DNA from: Macrocystis pyrifera
Lineage: Eukaryota > Sar > Phaeophyceae > Laminariales > Laminariaceae
Assembly (NCBI GenBank): GCA_031763025.1
Contig: JASSKH010000035.1
Span: 594,320 to 658,319 of the forward strand
Length of the DNA stretch: 64,000 bases
Reading direction: 5' to 3'
Shown here: positions 41,643-53,164 of the stretch, one piece after another
How the letters are laid out: the number at the start of each line of letters is the position of its first letter
Numbering within the stretch: the stretch's first letter is position 1
Position numbers and translations under genes: made by a program
Notes under the pieces: model-generated
The model's database searches: none
Told to the model about the DNA's origin: nothing
What the model saw: the letters and a program-made list of their open reading frames with translations, nothing else

Positions 41643-42455
41643 GAATGGTTTCGTATACCATTGAAAAGGCACCATACCATCGTTGGGTATGAATGGTTTT
41701 GTATACCATTGTTAGTGATGCAAGATTATATACAATGGTTAAGTATACCATCAATCATTCAAAGTACATGGTTTCGTATACCATTGTATAGATGGTTCCG
41801 TATATACCATCATTATGTTTTCATGGTTTCGTACACCATACAACATACATCCAGAAAATAGAATGATTGAGTTCGTATATCATCACTACGTACACATGGT
41901 TCCGTATACCATAACACACATACATGGGTCAGTATACCATGGTATGAATGGTTTCGTATGCCATATCATGAATGGTTTTGTATATCATTACGTATACATG
42001 GTTCCGTACACCATAGTATACACAGTTTTGAGTACCATTTTAGGTACACATGGTTCCGTACACCATAGTATACATGGTTTTGTATACCATCATTAATATA
42101 CATGGTTCCGTACACCATGGTATACATGGTTTTTTATACCATCGTAAGTGTACATGGTTCCGTACACCATAGTGCACATGGTTTTGCATACCATCGTAAG
42201 TATACGTGGTTCCGTACACCATAGTATACATGGTTTTGTATACCATCGTAAGTATACATGATTCCGTACATCATAGTGTACATGGTTTTGTATACCATCA
42301 CTTGTTATACATGGTTTCGTATACCATTGTATTAGTCATGGTTTTGTATACCATAACTCACTCGTCATACGTGGTTTCGTATACCATTGTATGCCTGATA
42401 CATGAATTTGTATCCCATCGTTCGTTACACGTGGTTTCGTATGCCATCGTGCGCT
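41643..42455. repeat. Hairpin array: about 28 units of ATGGT..ACCAT
   Basis: About 28 units, each a 17-mer like ATGGTTTCGTATACCAT (5-bp arms, 7-base loop), at about 25-30-base intervals. From about 42000 two subtypes alternate (loop TCCGTAC versus TTTGTAT), giving a higher-order period of about 60 bp. One unit is ATGATTCCGTACATCAT, where both arms changed so that pairing is kept. Neighbouring units can also pair with each other because ACCAT-AGTATAC-ATGGT is itself inverted. It lies in the 3' non-coding part of the gypsy element. Frames here are artefacts. Confidence 0.9.
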
Positions 42456-42761
42456 ATAAAAGGTTTAATTTTCGTTGTGTATGTTAATCCTGAACCATGC
42501 AAGCGCGCATGCGAAGGACATAAACATATCCCACTAGTAGTTGATATTTCGTAGTATATGACTGACACACTAGCAAGTCAAATCATGATCATACAAGCCC
42601 GTGGTTTTTACTACGCAAGGGGTGACATGACCAGATGAAAAAGTGCAAAGCTTATACATCAACTACTGCTGTACAATGCCTTGAATGGTAGAAAGCCACA
42701 AACCTGTCACTCTTCATAAATCTTCAAAAGCGGTACTGGGTTCTCCAGTATTACGCGTTCA

Positions 42762-42776
42762 AACATTGGGGGGCGA
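42762..42776 (+). promoter_or_regulatory. Polypurine tract candidate
   Basis: AACATTGGGGGGCGA directly precedes the 3' LTR; the G-run is the expected primer position for plus-strand synthesis. Confidence 0.7.
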
Positions 42777-43148
42777 TGTGGGTTCCAGGTTCTCGACCAG
42801 ACCGTCGCATGGGTATTGTCCCGCGGAGGTCCCACCATTCGCCGAGGTTGTGGATATCCGTATATCTTATTGTACGACTGTGGTCATCCATATTCCATGA
42901 CTATTTGTTGTCGTCAGCAGAGATGTCGTCAGCAGTGACATTGTCCCGTGACAAGTAGTCACTGCGGATTGGAATGCAAGGCCCGTGCCTCGCACACACT
43001 CTCTCTTCCTCTTCCATCATCGTTGATGGTTGCTCGTGAGATCGTCCGTACCGATCCTATACCAAAACCTGGCGTGTCCGACACGCTACACCCTCTAAGA
43101 AAGGGAAGTGCCACAGATGTCGAGTCGAACCTGGGGGTCCTCCCCACA
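42777..43148 (+). repeat. 3' LTR of the Ty3/gypsy element
   Basis: 372 bp, TGTGGGTTCC to CTCCCCACA, followed by GAAA. Four substitutions relative to the 5' LTR (C to T in CGAGGTTGTGG, T to C in CACTGCGG, T to G in CCCGTGCC, T to G in GTCCGACACG). Confidence 0.95.
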
Positions 43149-43706
43149 GAAAAAGTAGTACGTACGCAAAATGCAGGAGCAAAACGACCAAAATATTTTT
43201 TTACGTATAAAAAAAAACCATTTGGGTACAAAAATGGCCAATAAAAACAATAATCCGCGTTGGCAGCAGCAGCATAGCAACGATATGAAAATAAGGAAGA
43301 AAAAAAGTATGTACCCTGGTATGCCGCAATCGCAAAACCTACGGAATTTCATTGACGATACCGAAATATGTACACACACAGGTGCAGCATGATGTACGGC
43401 AACAACGCAGCAGCACCACAGCAGCAGCATAGCAACGATGTATATGAAAATAACCAAGCCAAAAACGAGAAATTGCAGTACGTACGCAAAATGCAGGAGC
43501 AAAACGACAAACATATGTTTTCACGTATCAAAAGGAACCATTTGGGTACAAAAACGACCAAGAAAAACAGTAATCCGAGTACATACGAACATTCAGTGGA
43601 TATTGCGGCAGCATTAGCAGCAGCAGCAGCAGCAGCAGCAGCTACAGCATTAGCAGCAGCAGAAGCTGCAACGACTCGCCGCAGCGTTGGCATCAGCAGC
43701 GGCGGC

Positions 43707-43740
<34 letters not shown>

Positions 43741-45019
43741 CAACGATGTGAAAATAAGGAAGAAAAAAAGCATGTACCCTGGTATGCCGCCATCGCAAAA
43801 CCTACGGAATTGACGATCCGAAAACATGTACGCTTCCAGCATAATGCACGGCAACAACGCAGCAGCACTGCATACAGCAGCAGCAATTGCGCAGGAGCAG
43901 CAGGTGCACAGCACGGCAACAACGCAGCAGCACTACAGCAGCAGCGAGTGCACAGGAGAAGCAGGTGCACAGCAGGAGCAGCACTCATGGCGTGGCGCTG
44001 ACAGCAGCAGCAGCAGCAGCGGCAGCCGAAAACGAGCAAAATGAGTACGTGGGGTCACCAAAACATGTACACACAGAAATCGTGTGCATGCACCGAAAAT
44101 GCACCACAGTAGCAGCAGCACTCACGTCGTTCGGTGCAGCGGTGACGGCGACAGCTGAATCCTCCGTCCCTTCGTTCACGTCCCGCAAACAGTTGTGCAT
44201 GTGCGCGTTCGCGTGCACTGTGTGTAAGAGGAGCCGACGCAACGCACGAAGGGGAAAGAACGAGCATGGATGAGTAAAAATAAAAATAACCGTTTTGACG
44301 TAGGTTTGTATGGTATGCAAAAAGGCAATTGAAAACCCCAAAAAACGTACTGGTAACATACAGCATGCACAATAGACATGAGACACTCACCACTGTCAGC
44401 AGTCTCGAGGGAGTACGAGACAGTCCCTTCCTTGATCGGGCGAGCACAGAACTCGCAGTCGGTTGCCCTGTCAGGATGATCCCGCCACCACGCACGTGAG
44501 ATCCTTGCAGGTGGCGAAGGCCACGTTTTTGCCACCAGGCGCGGAGTTCTTGACCAAGTGCTGGTCCGTGCACTGGTCGCAAACAACCGGCACCAGGTGG
44601 GTCTTTGTCGTTGCCGCTCTCTTGCCAGAGGGCGAGGACCACGCGCCTCTCGACGAGGGGGAGGTGAGCTTAGGGGGCGTGGAGAAGGGAGAAGCGGGGG
44701 TTGCAGCACCAGCAGGTTCGCCACCGACAGCAGCAGCTTGGCCGCCGACAGCTGCACCTATCTATGCCGTTCGTCGAAGGCGAGACGCCTCTTTTAGGCG
44801 CAGTGCGAAGAGCTGTCTATTGGTTGGCAGTTTGCGGAAGAAAGAAAGAAGAAAGGTTGTTCGGCTGTTCGGCTGTTTCAAAGAAGGAAGAAAGGTTGTT
44901 TGGCTGTTCGGCTGTTTCAAAGAAGAAGGGCTGTTTCCGAAGAGCTGTCTATCAGTCGGTCTGTCTGCCAAAAGCTAGCAGGTGACAACGACCCCAAAAA
45001 TCGTAATTATAGTTGTATT
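43149..45019 (-). mobile_element. Composite element X, copy 2, right part
   Basis: Resumes the CAG-rich tandem block (anchors GCAAAATGCAGGAGC at 43167 and 43487, period about 320 bp), then the exon-like blocks with conserved donors (44126, 44391) and the right end TAATTATAGTTGTATTTA. A triplet-rich stretch at 43610-43740 is longer than in copy 1. Confidence 0.75.
44391..44800 (-). CDS. Cysteine-rich exon of X, copy 2
   Basis: This is the better copy for the first half: the minus strand reads GEPAGAATPAS, PKLTSPSSRGAWSSPSGKRA, KTHLVPVVCDQCTDQHLVK, NSAPGGKNVAFATC and C before AGSS. A deletion near 44470 then shifts the frame; CEFCARPIKEGTVSYSLE and ADSG follow, ending at the GTGAGTGT donor (44391). 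Four C-x2-C or C-x4-C elements suggest zinc binding. The function is unknown. Confidence 0.45.
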
Positions 45020-45875
45020 TACAAGGCTTTCCTTCGGAGTGGGTATTCCGTCGTTTCTTGTACAAATACATTTAGTTTGGTTGGCTTTGGGCTATGACGC
45101 CAATTGCAGTTTTGGTTGGCTTTGGGCTTTGACGCCAATTGCAGTTACATTGCAATTGGGGTAATAGCCCAAAGCCAACCAAACTAAATGTTATGACGCC
45201 AATTGCAGTTATATTGCAATTGGGGCAGTACCCAAAGCCAACCAAACTAAATGTATTTGTGTAAGAAACGGTGAAGGATGTAATATTCGCGTTTATTTGT
45301 GAATGTAATGTGAAACGTAAGATCGGGTGACGCAAGAGTAAGAATGACATTCGTCTAATAATAAGGATAACATCTTTCATCAGTGCGGGGAGAGAGTGGA
45401 CTAGTGCATGGTATGTGGATGATATACAACATACATGCTGTTGTTTCAAGGAAGGTTCGGGACAGAGGGGAAAGCAGCAGTGCCGGCAACGACAACGGTT
45501 ATGGAAATGTTGTATAGTTGCTGGGCGGCCGCGATTTCGATTTAGCCAGCATAGGAGTTTGGATGAGATATGATACGCAAATAGTCTTCCAGGCTGCCGT
45601 AGTAACGAGGCGGGAGGCCCAGAATGTGGATCTGTCCGCTGTTGAACCCGTTGGGTGTGTGTAGGGAGAAATAATCGTGATTTTGGGAAATGTGGGAACC
45701 ATTTGTTGCGTCTCATTCGTCCTGGATGGAGACAATCTGCTTGGCGTACTGCTTCGGAATTCCGCGAAGCCCTGGAACAGGCGAAATGGAAGGGAGTCTT
45801 CTTGCGCTTGATGATGATGTCTCCGTCTTCGATGGTGGAGTCCGTCTGGCGGCAGTTGTAGCACTTGCCACCAGA
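45020..45875 (-). mobile_element. Composite element X, copy 3, OTU end only
   Basis: Starts TACAAGGCTTTCCTTCGGAG immediately at the right end of copy 2, in the same orientation. It has an expanded terminal hairpin (45068-45252), then the OTU-like region (45330-45860) and stops at GTAGCACTTGCCACC near 45874, where unrelated sequence begins. The head-to-tail contact means a tandem arrangement or insertion of one copy next to another. Confidence 0.75.
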
Positions 45876-47430
45876 CATACAGATTTCGAATTTTCGATAT
45901 AGAAACCCTAGGTAAACCTAGGGAACTACAGTAATTGACCATCTATCATGGCAAATTTTTGAAGGGCTCTAAGAATTGGGTTATTTTGCCAAAAACCCGC
46001 GGTTTACTCGACAGGACTGTCAAAAACACCGGTAGACTCCCCAGGATGCTTTCTTGAGCGGTGTTCCGTTTCTCCAGAGTCGTAGTGTGACTATTCGTCC
46101 ATGTTGCCAGTTCTGAGGACATAATGATTTTTCATCAAATATCTTCAAAGATCCATTATTTCTGGTCCCAGTTCTGACAAACAACTTTACTTTTAACCCT
46201 CCAGAGAAATCTGATTGGCTCCTCCCGAATAAAACTAGGGTTTGGGGAAACGGGAAACTGTTCCAGAAAGCTCTCGGAAAACTCCGAGGATAGGTGTGAG
46301 GAGTCTATTGGTGTTTTTGGCTGTCCCACCGAGTAAAACGCGTATATTCAGCTTAAAAACTCAGTTCCTCTAGCCCAGAAATACTTTACCATAAGAGATG
46401 GTCTTAGGGCGTGTCCTAACCTTCCCCAAAGAGCATTGGAACGAACCGAATGTAGTAGTATCTGCCACAAGAATTGGTGCTGATTGGTTGTGGAGAACGA
46501 ATACATTCAGTGTAGCCCGATAAAAGAACTATATCTAGATATCTAGGAAGATGAAAAGTAAGAGTTGCACCGAGAGCCTGGTTTCACCTAAAAATCAGGG
46601 GGGGGGTATATGATATCTGTACATAATCCCAAAAAAAACACTATTATGTCATAAACGTTGATATTTCTTAGTCATGTCCACATCACGGTCATTTTTCGAT
46701 ATATCGCTATGAGATGTGATATATGCAGTGTATATGGTATATCCTGTCATATATCGTGTAATATCTCATATATATATTGCGATATATCATGTACCTTGTA
46801 TGTTGTGATGTATTACTTCATATCTGCCCTATATATCGTGCTTTCGTGTGCTATTGTCACCTACATATGTACGTCACCACCGTGTCACATCGGTACGTGC
46901 TCGTGGTTGGAGCCTGTGCCACACTGCGATGGTAAAGCACTGGGTCGGTACTTGGCGATCTGTGCCCGCTACGTACTACCCGGTACACAAATTGCATAAT
47001 GATGATACAGCAACCCCTTCTCCGCGAGGTTATATTGCATGTAGATGTGTGGCGGCGCTAGACGATGTCGAAGGCGACTGCTGCAGCTGTGGCTCGCTTG
47101 TGGCCGCAGGCGATGGCGCGTTCGACTCGCTCATCGCGGATCAAACCCGCACGACAGGAAGACAGCAGCGGACAAAGACCCCTGGTGCGTCCCTTTTGTG
47201 TGTGCGTCACGCTTCGTGCTCGTGCTCGTACATACTTACCAGGTATATATATAGATACGATATTGTTGGCCCTCTGCTCTCAGCGCTCCTCAGCGTTTTT
47301 TAGACTTTTTTGCGTTGTTGGTGCTAGCGTGCCATGAGGTTCACCTCACGGGATGAAACTGCCTCATCGCGATCCCCGACCCCGACTGTGCCGGGGGCGG
47401 CCTCGGGCGTGCTTGCGCCGTGCTCTGGCT
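45876..47430. other. No gene recognised
   Basis: Between 46690 and 46840 CGATATAT/ATATATCG palindromes recur, as they do again near 51430-51560. A frame at 46848-47303 with several cysteines was examined but no domain or splice signal convinced me. Confidence 0.4.
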
Positions 47431-47439
47431 GCCGGCTGG

Positions 47440-49190
47440 CCGGGTGTGAGTACGCCAGCTTTGAGTTGGACCAGTTGTGTGGTTGATACTTGATTTATAA
47501 CAGTCCCCGTGCCCTGGCTGCCGGCTGGCTGGGTGTAAGTACGTCAGCTGTGAGTTGGACCAATTGAGTGGTCGATACTTGATTTATAACAGTCTCGCGG
47601 CAAAAGAAATTGGTTGACGGTCTACCTGTGCCCCGGCCTACCTGTGCCCCGTCAGGCTTATTTTTGTCCCGTCAAACCCTCTTCTCAAATAAAAATGTTT
47701 TTACCTTTGGGATGTCCTTGACAGCTGTGACCGGATGGGTCGTGCTCGTTTCTTGCAGAAACTGTTTATGAAAACATCAGCTGTTAGTTGGACCAGTAGA
47801 GTGGTCGATACTTGATTTATAACTGTCTCGTGGCCAAAGATTTTGGTTGATGGCCTACCTTTGGTCCGTCAAGCCTTCTTCTTAAATACAGCAGTTTTGA
47901 GCATTAGGATGCCGTTGACGGCCCTCCGTCAAGGGGCAAACGTGCCGTCAGCCGACATCTATGCTCGCTCGTGACGGTAAAAATATTATGTTCTCGATGC
48001 CAGCACGCACATTGGACCTCTTCTCCTAACAGGAGAGGCCGCATCCTCCGCGGCTTTCAACAGCTCATGGCGCAAGAGTGTGGGAAATATGGGCTGGCCT
48101 GGCCGGTTTCATGCTCCGCCGTTGCTTGTGCGTTGAGACTTGGGCGTTCCAGAAACGAAAGTCAAAATTCCGATTCAGGCTATTTTACGTGTTAAAGCAC
48201 GAGTTTTGCGCAAAAATGTTGAGATTCGTAGGCTAGCATATGGTCGCGAAACGAACGTCACGAGCCTCTTCGGCTGCTGTGCACGCCGGGCGACCAGACT
48301 CCGTAAGGCAGAGAGGACGGATTCTTTGGTGTCGACCGAATCGACCGAGGCTACGCCACGGGAGGAGCGGTACGGTGGTGGAGGTATAAAAGGTGTCTAC
48401 GAAAAAAACTTTGTATACACAGCAGCACTGGCAGACAGAGTGTCACATGCATCGCGGAGTTTTGGTTGTGTTGTGAAGGCGTTTTGTATTCTTATATAAC
48501 TGCCAAGAAAAAAAGAAGTAATGAACGAGTAGGTACATGTATGCCTGTATGTGCGCGGTACGCTCATCCTGCAACATGTTTCGTTGCTGACCCTCGAGGG
48601 CATGATTATGCCTTTCTTCGTCGTGCCTACTGCTGTAGAGACGGCCTCTGCTACGCTCGCGCAGTGCCCAGACGGGGCGCGAGAAACATCTTAAATACGT
48701 CAGCTGTGAGCTGTACCAAATGATGAGTGGTCGATACTGAGTTCCGTGGACCAGTCGAGCGGTCGATACTGAGTTCGACGAGCAGAGTGATCAATACCCA
48801 ATTTTGAAAGCTATCAGTACGTGATTTATCACAGATTTCGGTTGACGGCCTATCTTTGCTCGTTCAAGCTTGCCTTTGGCCCGTCAGATCGTCACATTAA
48901 ATACTGTGGTTCATGGCGTTGGAATGTCCAATTTTGCAACCTACCAGTACGTGATTTATATCAGTTTCTGTGAGTTGTACTAAGTGAGTGGTCGATACTG
49001 ATTTTCGTGGACCAGTCGAGTGGTCGATACTGAATTCGACGGGTTGATTGAGTGATCGATACCCCACTTTGCAAGCTACCAGTACGTGATTTATCAGTCG
49101 CGTGGTCAAAGATTACGGTTGACGGCCTACCTTTCGTCTCATCAGGCCTACCTTTGACCCGTCAAATAGTCTTTGAAAATACTGTAAGTA
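47440..49190. repeat. Diverged tandem repeat, about 230-bp unit
   Basis: The block GTCAGCTGTGAGTTGGACCA, then AGTGGTCGATACTTGATTTA, TAACAGTCTCG, GGTTGACGG, CTACCTTTGGCCCGTCA recurs at about 47455, 47540, 47775, 48705 and 48955, and once more at 51713. Unrelated sequence of about 700 bases (48000-48690), with a TATAAAAG word at 48385, interrupts the array. Confidence 0.6.
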
Positions 49191-49358
49191 AGTAGCATTG
49201 GGATGTCCATTTGTCTTTCGGGCTGATGCCTCACGTTTACAGTAAATTTCGGGGATGCGAGATAATTTGCCCTCCTCAAATATATATATATATTTATTTT
49301 TCTTGATTTCGTTCTTCTCCACACAAGAGGTTGTAATTGTTAATTGTCATTTTTGGTG

Positions 49359-49685
49359 GTTTTTTTTTTTTCATCATCACTTTTACTTTCCAGCCCACTC
49401 GTAGGAGGATTTACCCTCGACGATCTTCTGGACAAGCCGTGGTCACAGGTGTCGTCCCTTCTCCCCCCCGGTACCTGCCTTTATGTTTTGTCGCGCATAG
49501 GGTTCAGCATTCCCACTGCTCGTCGATTTTCATCGAATGTAGCTAACTCACGCTCTCGCGCTTTCCGCTTAACAATTTTTATGCATGAAAAAGTCCCTAC
49601 GAGCATGCACTCGGTGAGATTTGAACCCACGAAATTGATCCTGATAGGCACGCGGACCACCTACCAAGCCACCGGGGACGCCGGG
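49359..49685 (-). mobile_element. tRNA-derived SINE, full-length copy
   Basis: On the minus strand it starts CCCGGCGTCCCCGGTGGCTT near 49685, has GTGGGTTCAAATCTCACCG (B-box-like), the family body, and an A-tail (T-run from 49359). It is followed closely by sequence with the GGAATC(C/T)CTGAATGA word of the adjacent foldback. Confidence 0.85.
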
Positions 49686-49770
49686 ATAGGAATCCCTGAA
49701 TGATACATCAAATTACTATCCACGACTTTCAGAACGACCAACACACTTTATCGTTTCTTGACTTCGATAT

Positions 49771-49947
49771 CCTCCCCAAAAGATTTTATAACTACTTATC
49801 GTTTGCGGAGGGTTAGGAATCTCTGAATGACACATCAAATACATAACTATCATCCACGACTTTCCGGTACGACCAACGCACTTCATCGTGTCATTCAGAG
49901 GTTCCTAACCCGCCGCAAACGATAATTTTAACATTTTTTGGGGAGGA
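49771..49947. repeat. 177-bp foldback element
   Basis: The outer arms begin CCTCCCCAAAA and end TTTTTTGGGGAGG; the inner arms are 38 bp each (49796-49833 and 49888-49925) with two mismatches, containing TTATCGTTTGCGG and GGGTTAGGAATCTCTGAATG. The loop is about 54 bases. A related single arm (GGATAGGAATCCCTGAATGA) lies just left at 49684. No target duplication was identified. It is probably a MITE or foldback transposon. Confidence 0.75.
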
Positions 49948-50429
49948 GATCAAAAGAAAATATATGCATCTAAATATTTCTTATTTTTGGGGAGGAGAAA
50001 TTGTGCTCTCTCCCGCAAGCTCGGTCGGGCTGATGCCTGATGTTTCCAGTTAGTTCGGGCAAGCCGAAAAAAATAGCCTCTCTACCGCAAGCTGCAAAAA
50101 ACAAAAACGGTATGAACGAGAACGTGTGCGGCTCCCGCAGTGCCCAGACGGGGCGCGCTGCCCTGCCGTGCTCGTCACTTTTTTTGCAGTTTCTCTCGTG
50201 ATTTCTGTTTCTACCTGTACAACAGCACGATCCTGTGTGCGGTGTGATAAATAATTATATGACGACTGCCAGGATTCGGTATAGTGAAGAGTATTGCCTT
50301 CCAACGTACTTGGTAGGTATATGCTGAGCGTTATTATATGTTGAAGTGTAAACAAAGCAGTCATCCATCGAGCCGAGTACGTGCATCATGCAGCAAGTTT
50401 TGCTTCATCTGCCGCACACGCTCCGATCA

Positions 50430-51060
50430 AACTGTCGTTAAATGCTAGTGTTGTACGTGTTCAGGTTTGGACTTGGCACAATTGGCAGTACTTATGTTTC
50501 GAGTGGACCGATGAGGAAGCCGCCGTCGTGCCGTCATATGTTGAAACAATTAGTGTACGCATTCTGAGTGTTCCCCTGCAGTGTAGATAGATCCGTCGCA
50601 CCAGGTACTTGCAGCAGATCGCAGGTCCAACCTTGCCTGTATCTCACGTGCCGATCAGACAGAGGCTTTCATTTGTGATGGTGTACGCGTTCAGGGTTAA
50701 GTTTGGCAGCAGCAGCGGTAGTGTTGCGTTGTCGGTCAGGCAGAGGCCTTTTGTTGTGATGGTGTACGCGTCTATTCAGATTATGTACGCGTTCAGATTT
50801 GGATTTGGCAAGAACGGTGGTACTTATGTTTCGAGTGGACCAATGAGGAAGCGGCAGTGGTGCCGTCATGTTGAAATAATCTGTGTACGCATTCTGAGCG
50901 TTCCCCTGCGGTATAGATAGATCGGTCGCACCAAGTACTTGCAGCGGGTCCAACCTTACCTGCATCTCTCGTGCCGGTCAGACAGAGGCTTTCAATTAGA
51001 TTTGTGATGGGTTACGCGTTCAGGGTAAAGTATGGCAGCACGGTGGTATTGCTTTTCGTG
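50430..51060. repeat. Tandem repeat, about 333-bp period
   Basis: Two and a half units: GTACTTATGTTTCGAGTGGA (50489 and 50822), CGCATTCTGAG(T/C)GTTCCCCTGC (50558 and 50890), CAGACAGAGGCTTTCA (50656 and 50980) and GTACGCGTTCAG-like words recur in order. Open frames in this block are shared by the units, but no domain was recognised. Confidence 0.75.
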
Positions 51061-53164
51061 GGCAAACGTCGCATGCATAGCATAAAAAAAATCATAAGGA
51101 GAACGTCAACAACAACGTGGAGGAAGCTGGCGGTCACGGCGAGCGTCATGAATAATAAAATAATAATGCCTCCTCTCCATTTATTTTTATTGTTCATATA
51201 ATTTCCACCGTAACCCCCTTGGCAGTACAGTCGTTTTTTCGGTCGGCTGCCATTTACGCATGCGCGAAGCCGCAGGCTGGCGTCAGCCCGCCGCGGCGGA
51301 GCCCCCCTTGTATGCTGTACGTATATTCTGCCCATAAAGTACGCCCGAAAGATACAAGATATATCGTCAAGACAGCAAGTCGTCATCTTATGCCACGTAT
51401 ACGTTTCGGGTAGCTATATCACGCATTTCACCCTACACAGGCCGATATATCCCTTCATAGCGGACGTATATATCATATACCAAATCTATTATCACCTTTT
51501 AGTCACATCGTGCTGGAAGCCCCCATATATATAGCGATGTAATACGATATGATATATTTAGCACATTCCGGCGAAAAAAACATGACCAAGTACTATGGAG
51601 ACATCATATCCTATAGGGGGTATATAGGGTAGCCCTATAGTGATACCAGGCTCTACAGTAGTGGCACCCCTTTTTCTTACGATCATTATTTTATAAAAAA
51701 CTAAAGAAGCACGTCAGCTGTGAGTTCAAGCGATCGGTCAATACTCAACTTTGCAAGCTGCGTGAACCGTTCGCGCGTTTTCCATTATTTGCCCCGCGAT
51801 TGACTACTGGCCGGTGACTCCCTTGGATGCTACCAGGGTCGACGAGGCGATAATACTTACAGCAGGCTCGATTTCCAAATGACTTCGGCCAGTACCATTT
51901 CGTGCACTTAAACAGCAGTTCGACACGTGAGGACCGGAGTACACGAGGCAATCGAAAGCTGGCTTATAGCAGTTCAAACGTGACAGGCACACCAAGAGGA
52001 TGGAAAATTAAAATACTCCCTGTAAAAGTTGCAGCAGATCTTGACGTCCAAATACGGGTTTGTTGGTGAATCTCACTATCGTACGTGTGCTTGGCCTCTT
52101 CTGCTCTTGATATATCATATGAAAAAACGCAGTATGCACACACCTGTAAAGTTGCAGACGGCCCGACCGAACAGGAACACATAGTATGTAATTTGATGTA
52201 GATGGACATCACCGAAGACTGATATGGACACCATCTTGCCGGGGCATATGCAAACGATACCGTTCGCACTGATTCAGCTGGCGAGGCCCAGGATTCTGCA
52301 TGGACCCAAACACGTTTTTTTTACGTAGGAGGGGAAGGAATGACCACGAGCAGCCTCGTTCCGTTCCGCTTGTTCCCATGCTGTTTGGAGGGAGTTAATA
52401 AGCGCCCTTAAGGCCACGGTGGCACGCTCAGGTCCCTTCAGCTCCTTTCATCCCCTACTTGTGAAAATCGACATCATTTCAATAAAAAAAAGCTACAGTT
52501 ACAAAACGAGACTGTCAGGTTTCGGACCAATGGAAGGCTGAGGGTGACTTGAGGCAAAGCAGAAATCACTCTGGAAACTATGCGAATCGCTATCTGGCTT
52601 ATCGGCGTGGTGAGCGGTGCTCGGGCATGCGGATCTATGGCGGCCCCACAAGGTAAGAGGGTTACCAGGGTCGTGAGACATGTCGCCTGCCAAAATTTGG
52701 TGGTATCCGGTGCACTGTGTGTCGAGAGCTGGTGTGGGCGTGTTCTAGTCACCGACAACCCTGGTTAGACCGCCTCTTGAGCCCGTGGCTAAGGCGTCCT
52801 ACCCCTGTGCTCGTCTCACAGACCGCGCAGCCTACCACATAAAGGCTTGACCTCACCGCCGTGTTGTTTGAAGGTGATTCCTCCCCCGCAGCGTCGCAAA
52901 CGAGCATGTATAAGTCGACTTTGGGCCCAAAAGGTCTGAGGTTGGTCCGAAATCTGGACCGGAGGGGTGGCCAGGGTTATCGAGGCGTACTTGTACAAGT
53001 ATCCACGCTGCACACACAACACAAACACACACCACCAACCACGGCAATCACTGTCGCTGCCCTGATGTGTGGTCCATCACCTGCGGTGGAATTGGCGCAC
53101 GAGGTGCCGTACAGCAGTAGAAATTCATGTTTTGGTTATGCAGGTCTGGTAAGGTAACACTGTG
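51061..53164. other. No gene recognised
   Basis: Short AT-rich palindromes (CGATATAT type) at 51430-51560. One stray copy of the 230-bp repeat at 51713. A frame at 52861-53157 has no recognisable domain. Confidence 0.4.

Larger units (their letters stand above)
34610..43148 (+). mobile_element. Complete Ty3/gypsy (chromovirus-like) LTR retrotransposon
   Basis: An 8.5-kb element bounded by 372-bp LTRs and a 4-bp GAAA duplication. Internal order: primer-binding site, about 2.3 kb with no recognised Gag, a decayed reverse transcriptase, RNase H, a hairpin minisatellite, integrase with a GPF-type module and chromodomain-like end, about 1.3 kb unassigned, a second hairpin array, a G-rich polypurine tract and the 3' LTR. 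RT-RNase H-integrase order is diagnostic for Ty3/gypsy. It split element X copy 2. The pol is broken by stops and frame changes although the LTRs are almost identical. Confidence 0.9.

Noticed and set aside
41643..42455. CRISPR-like array
   Set aside because: Repeats are palindromic and evenly spaced, but the spacers are short, related to each other and alternate between two types; the array sits in a retrotransposon of a eukaryotic genome with no cas genes.
45072..45878. A 268-codon minus-strand frame over X copy 3
   Set aside because: Only its first 60 codons correspond to the CYNC and DGDIIIKRKK part; the rest is out of phase with the OTU-like segments and ends in the expanded hairpin.
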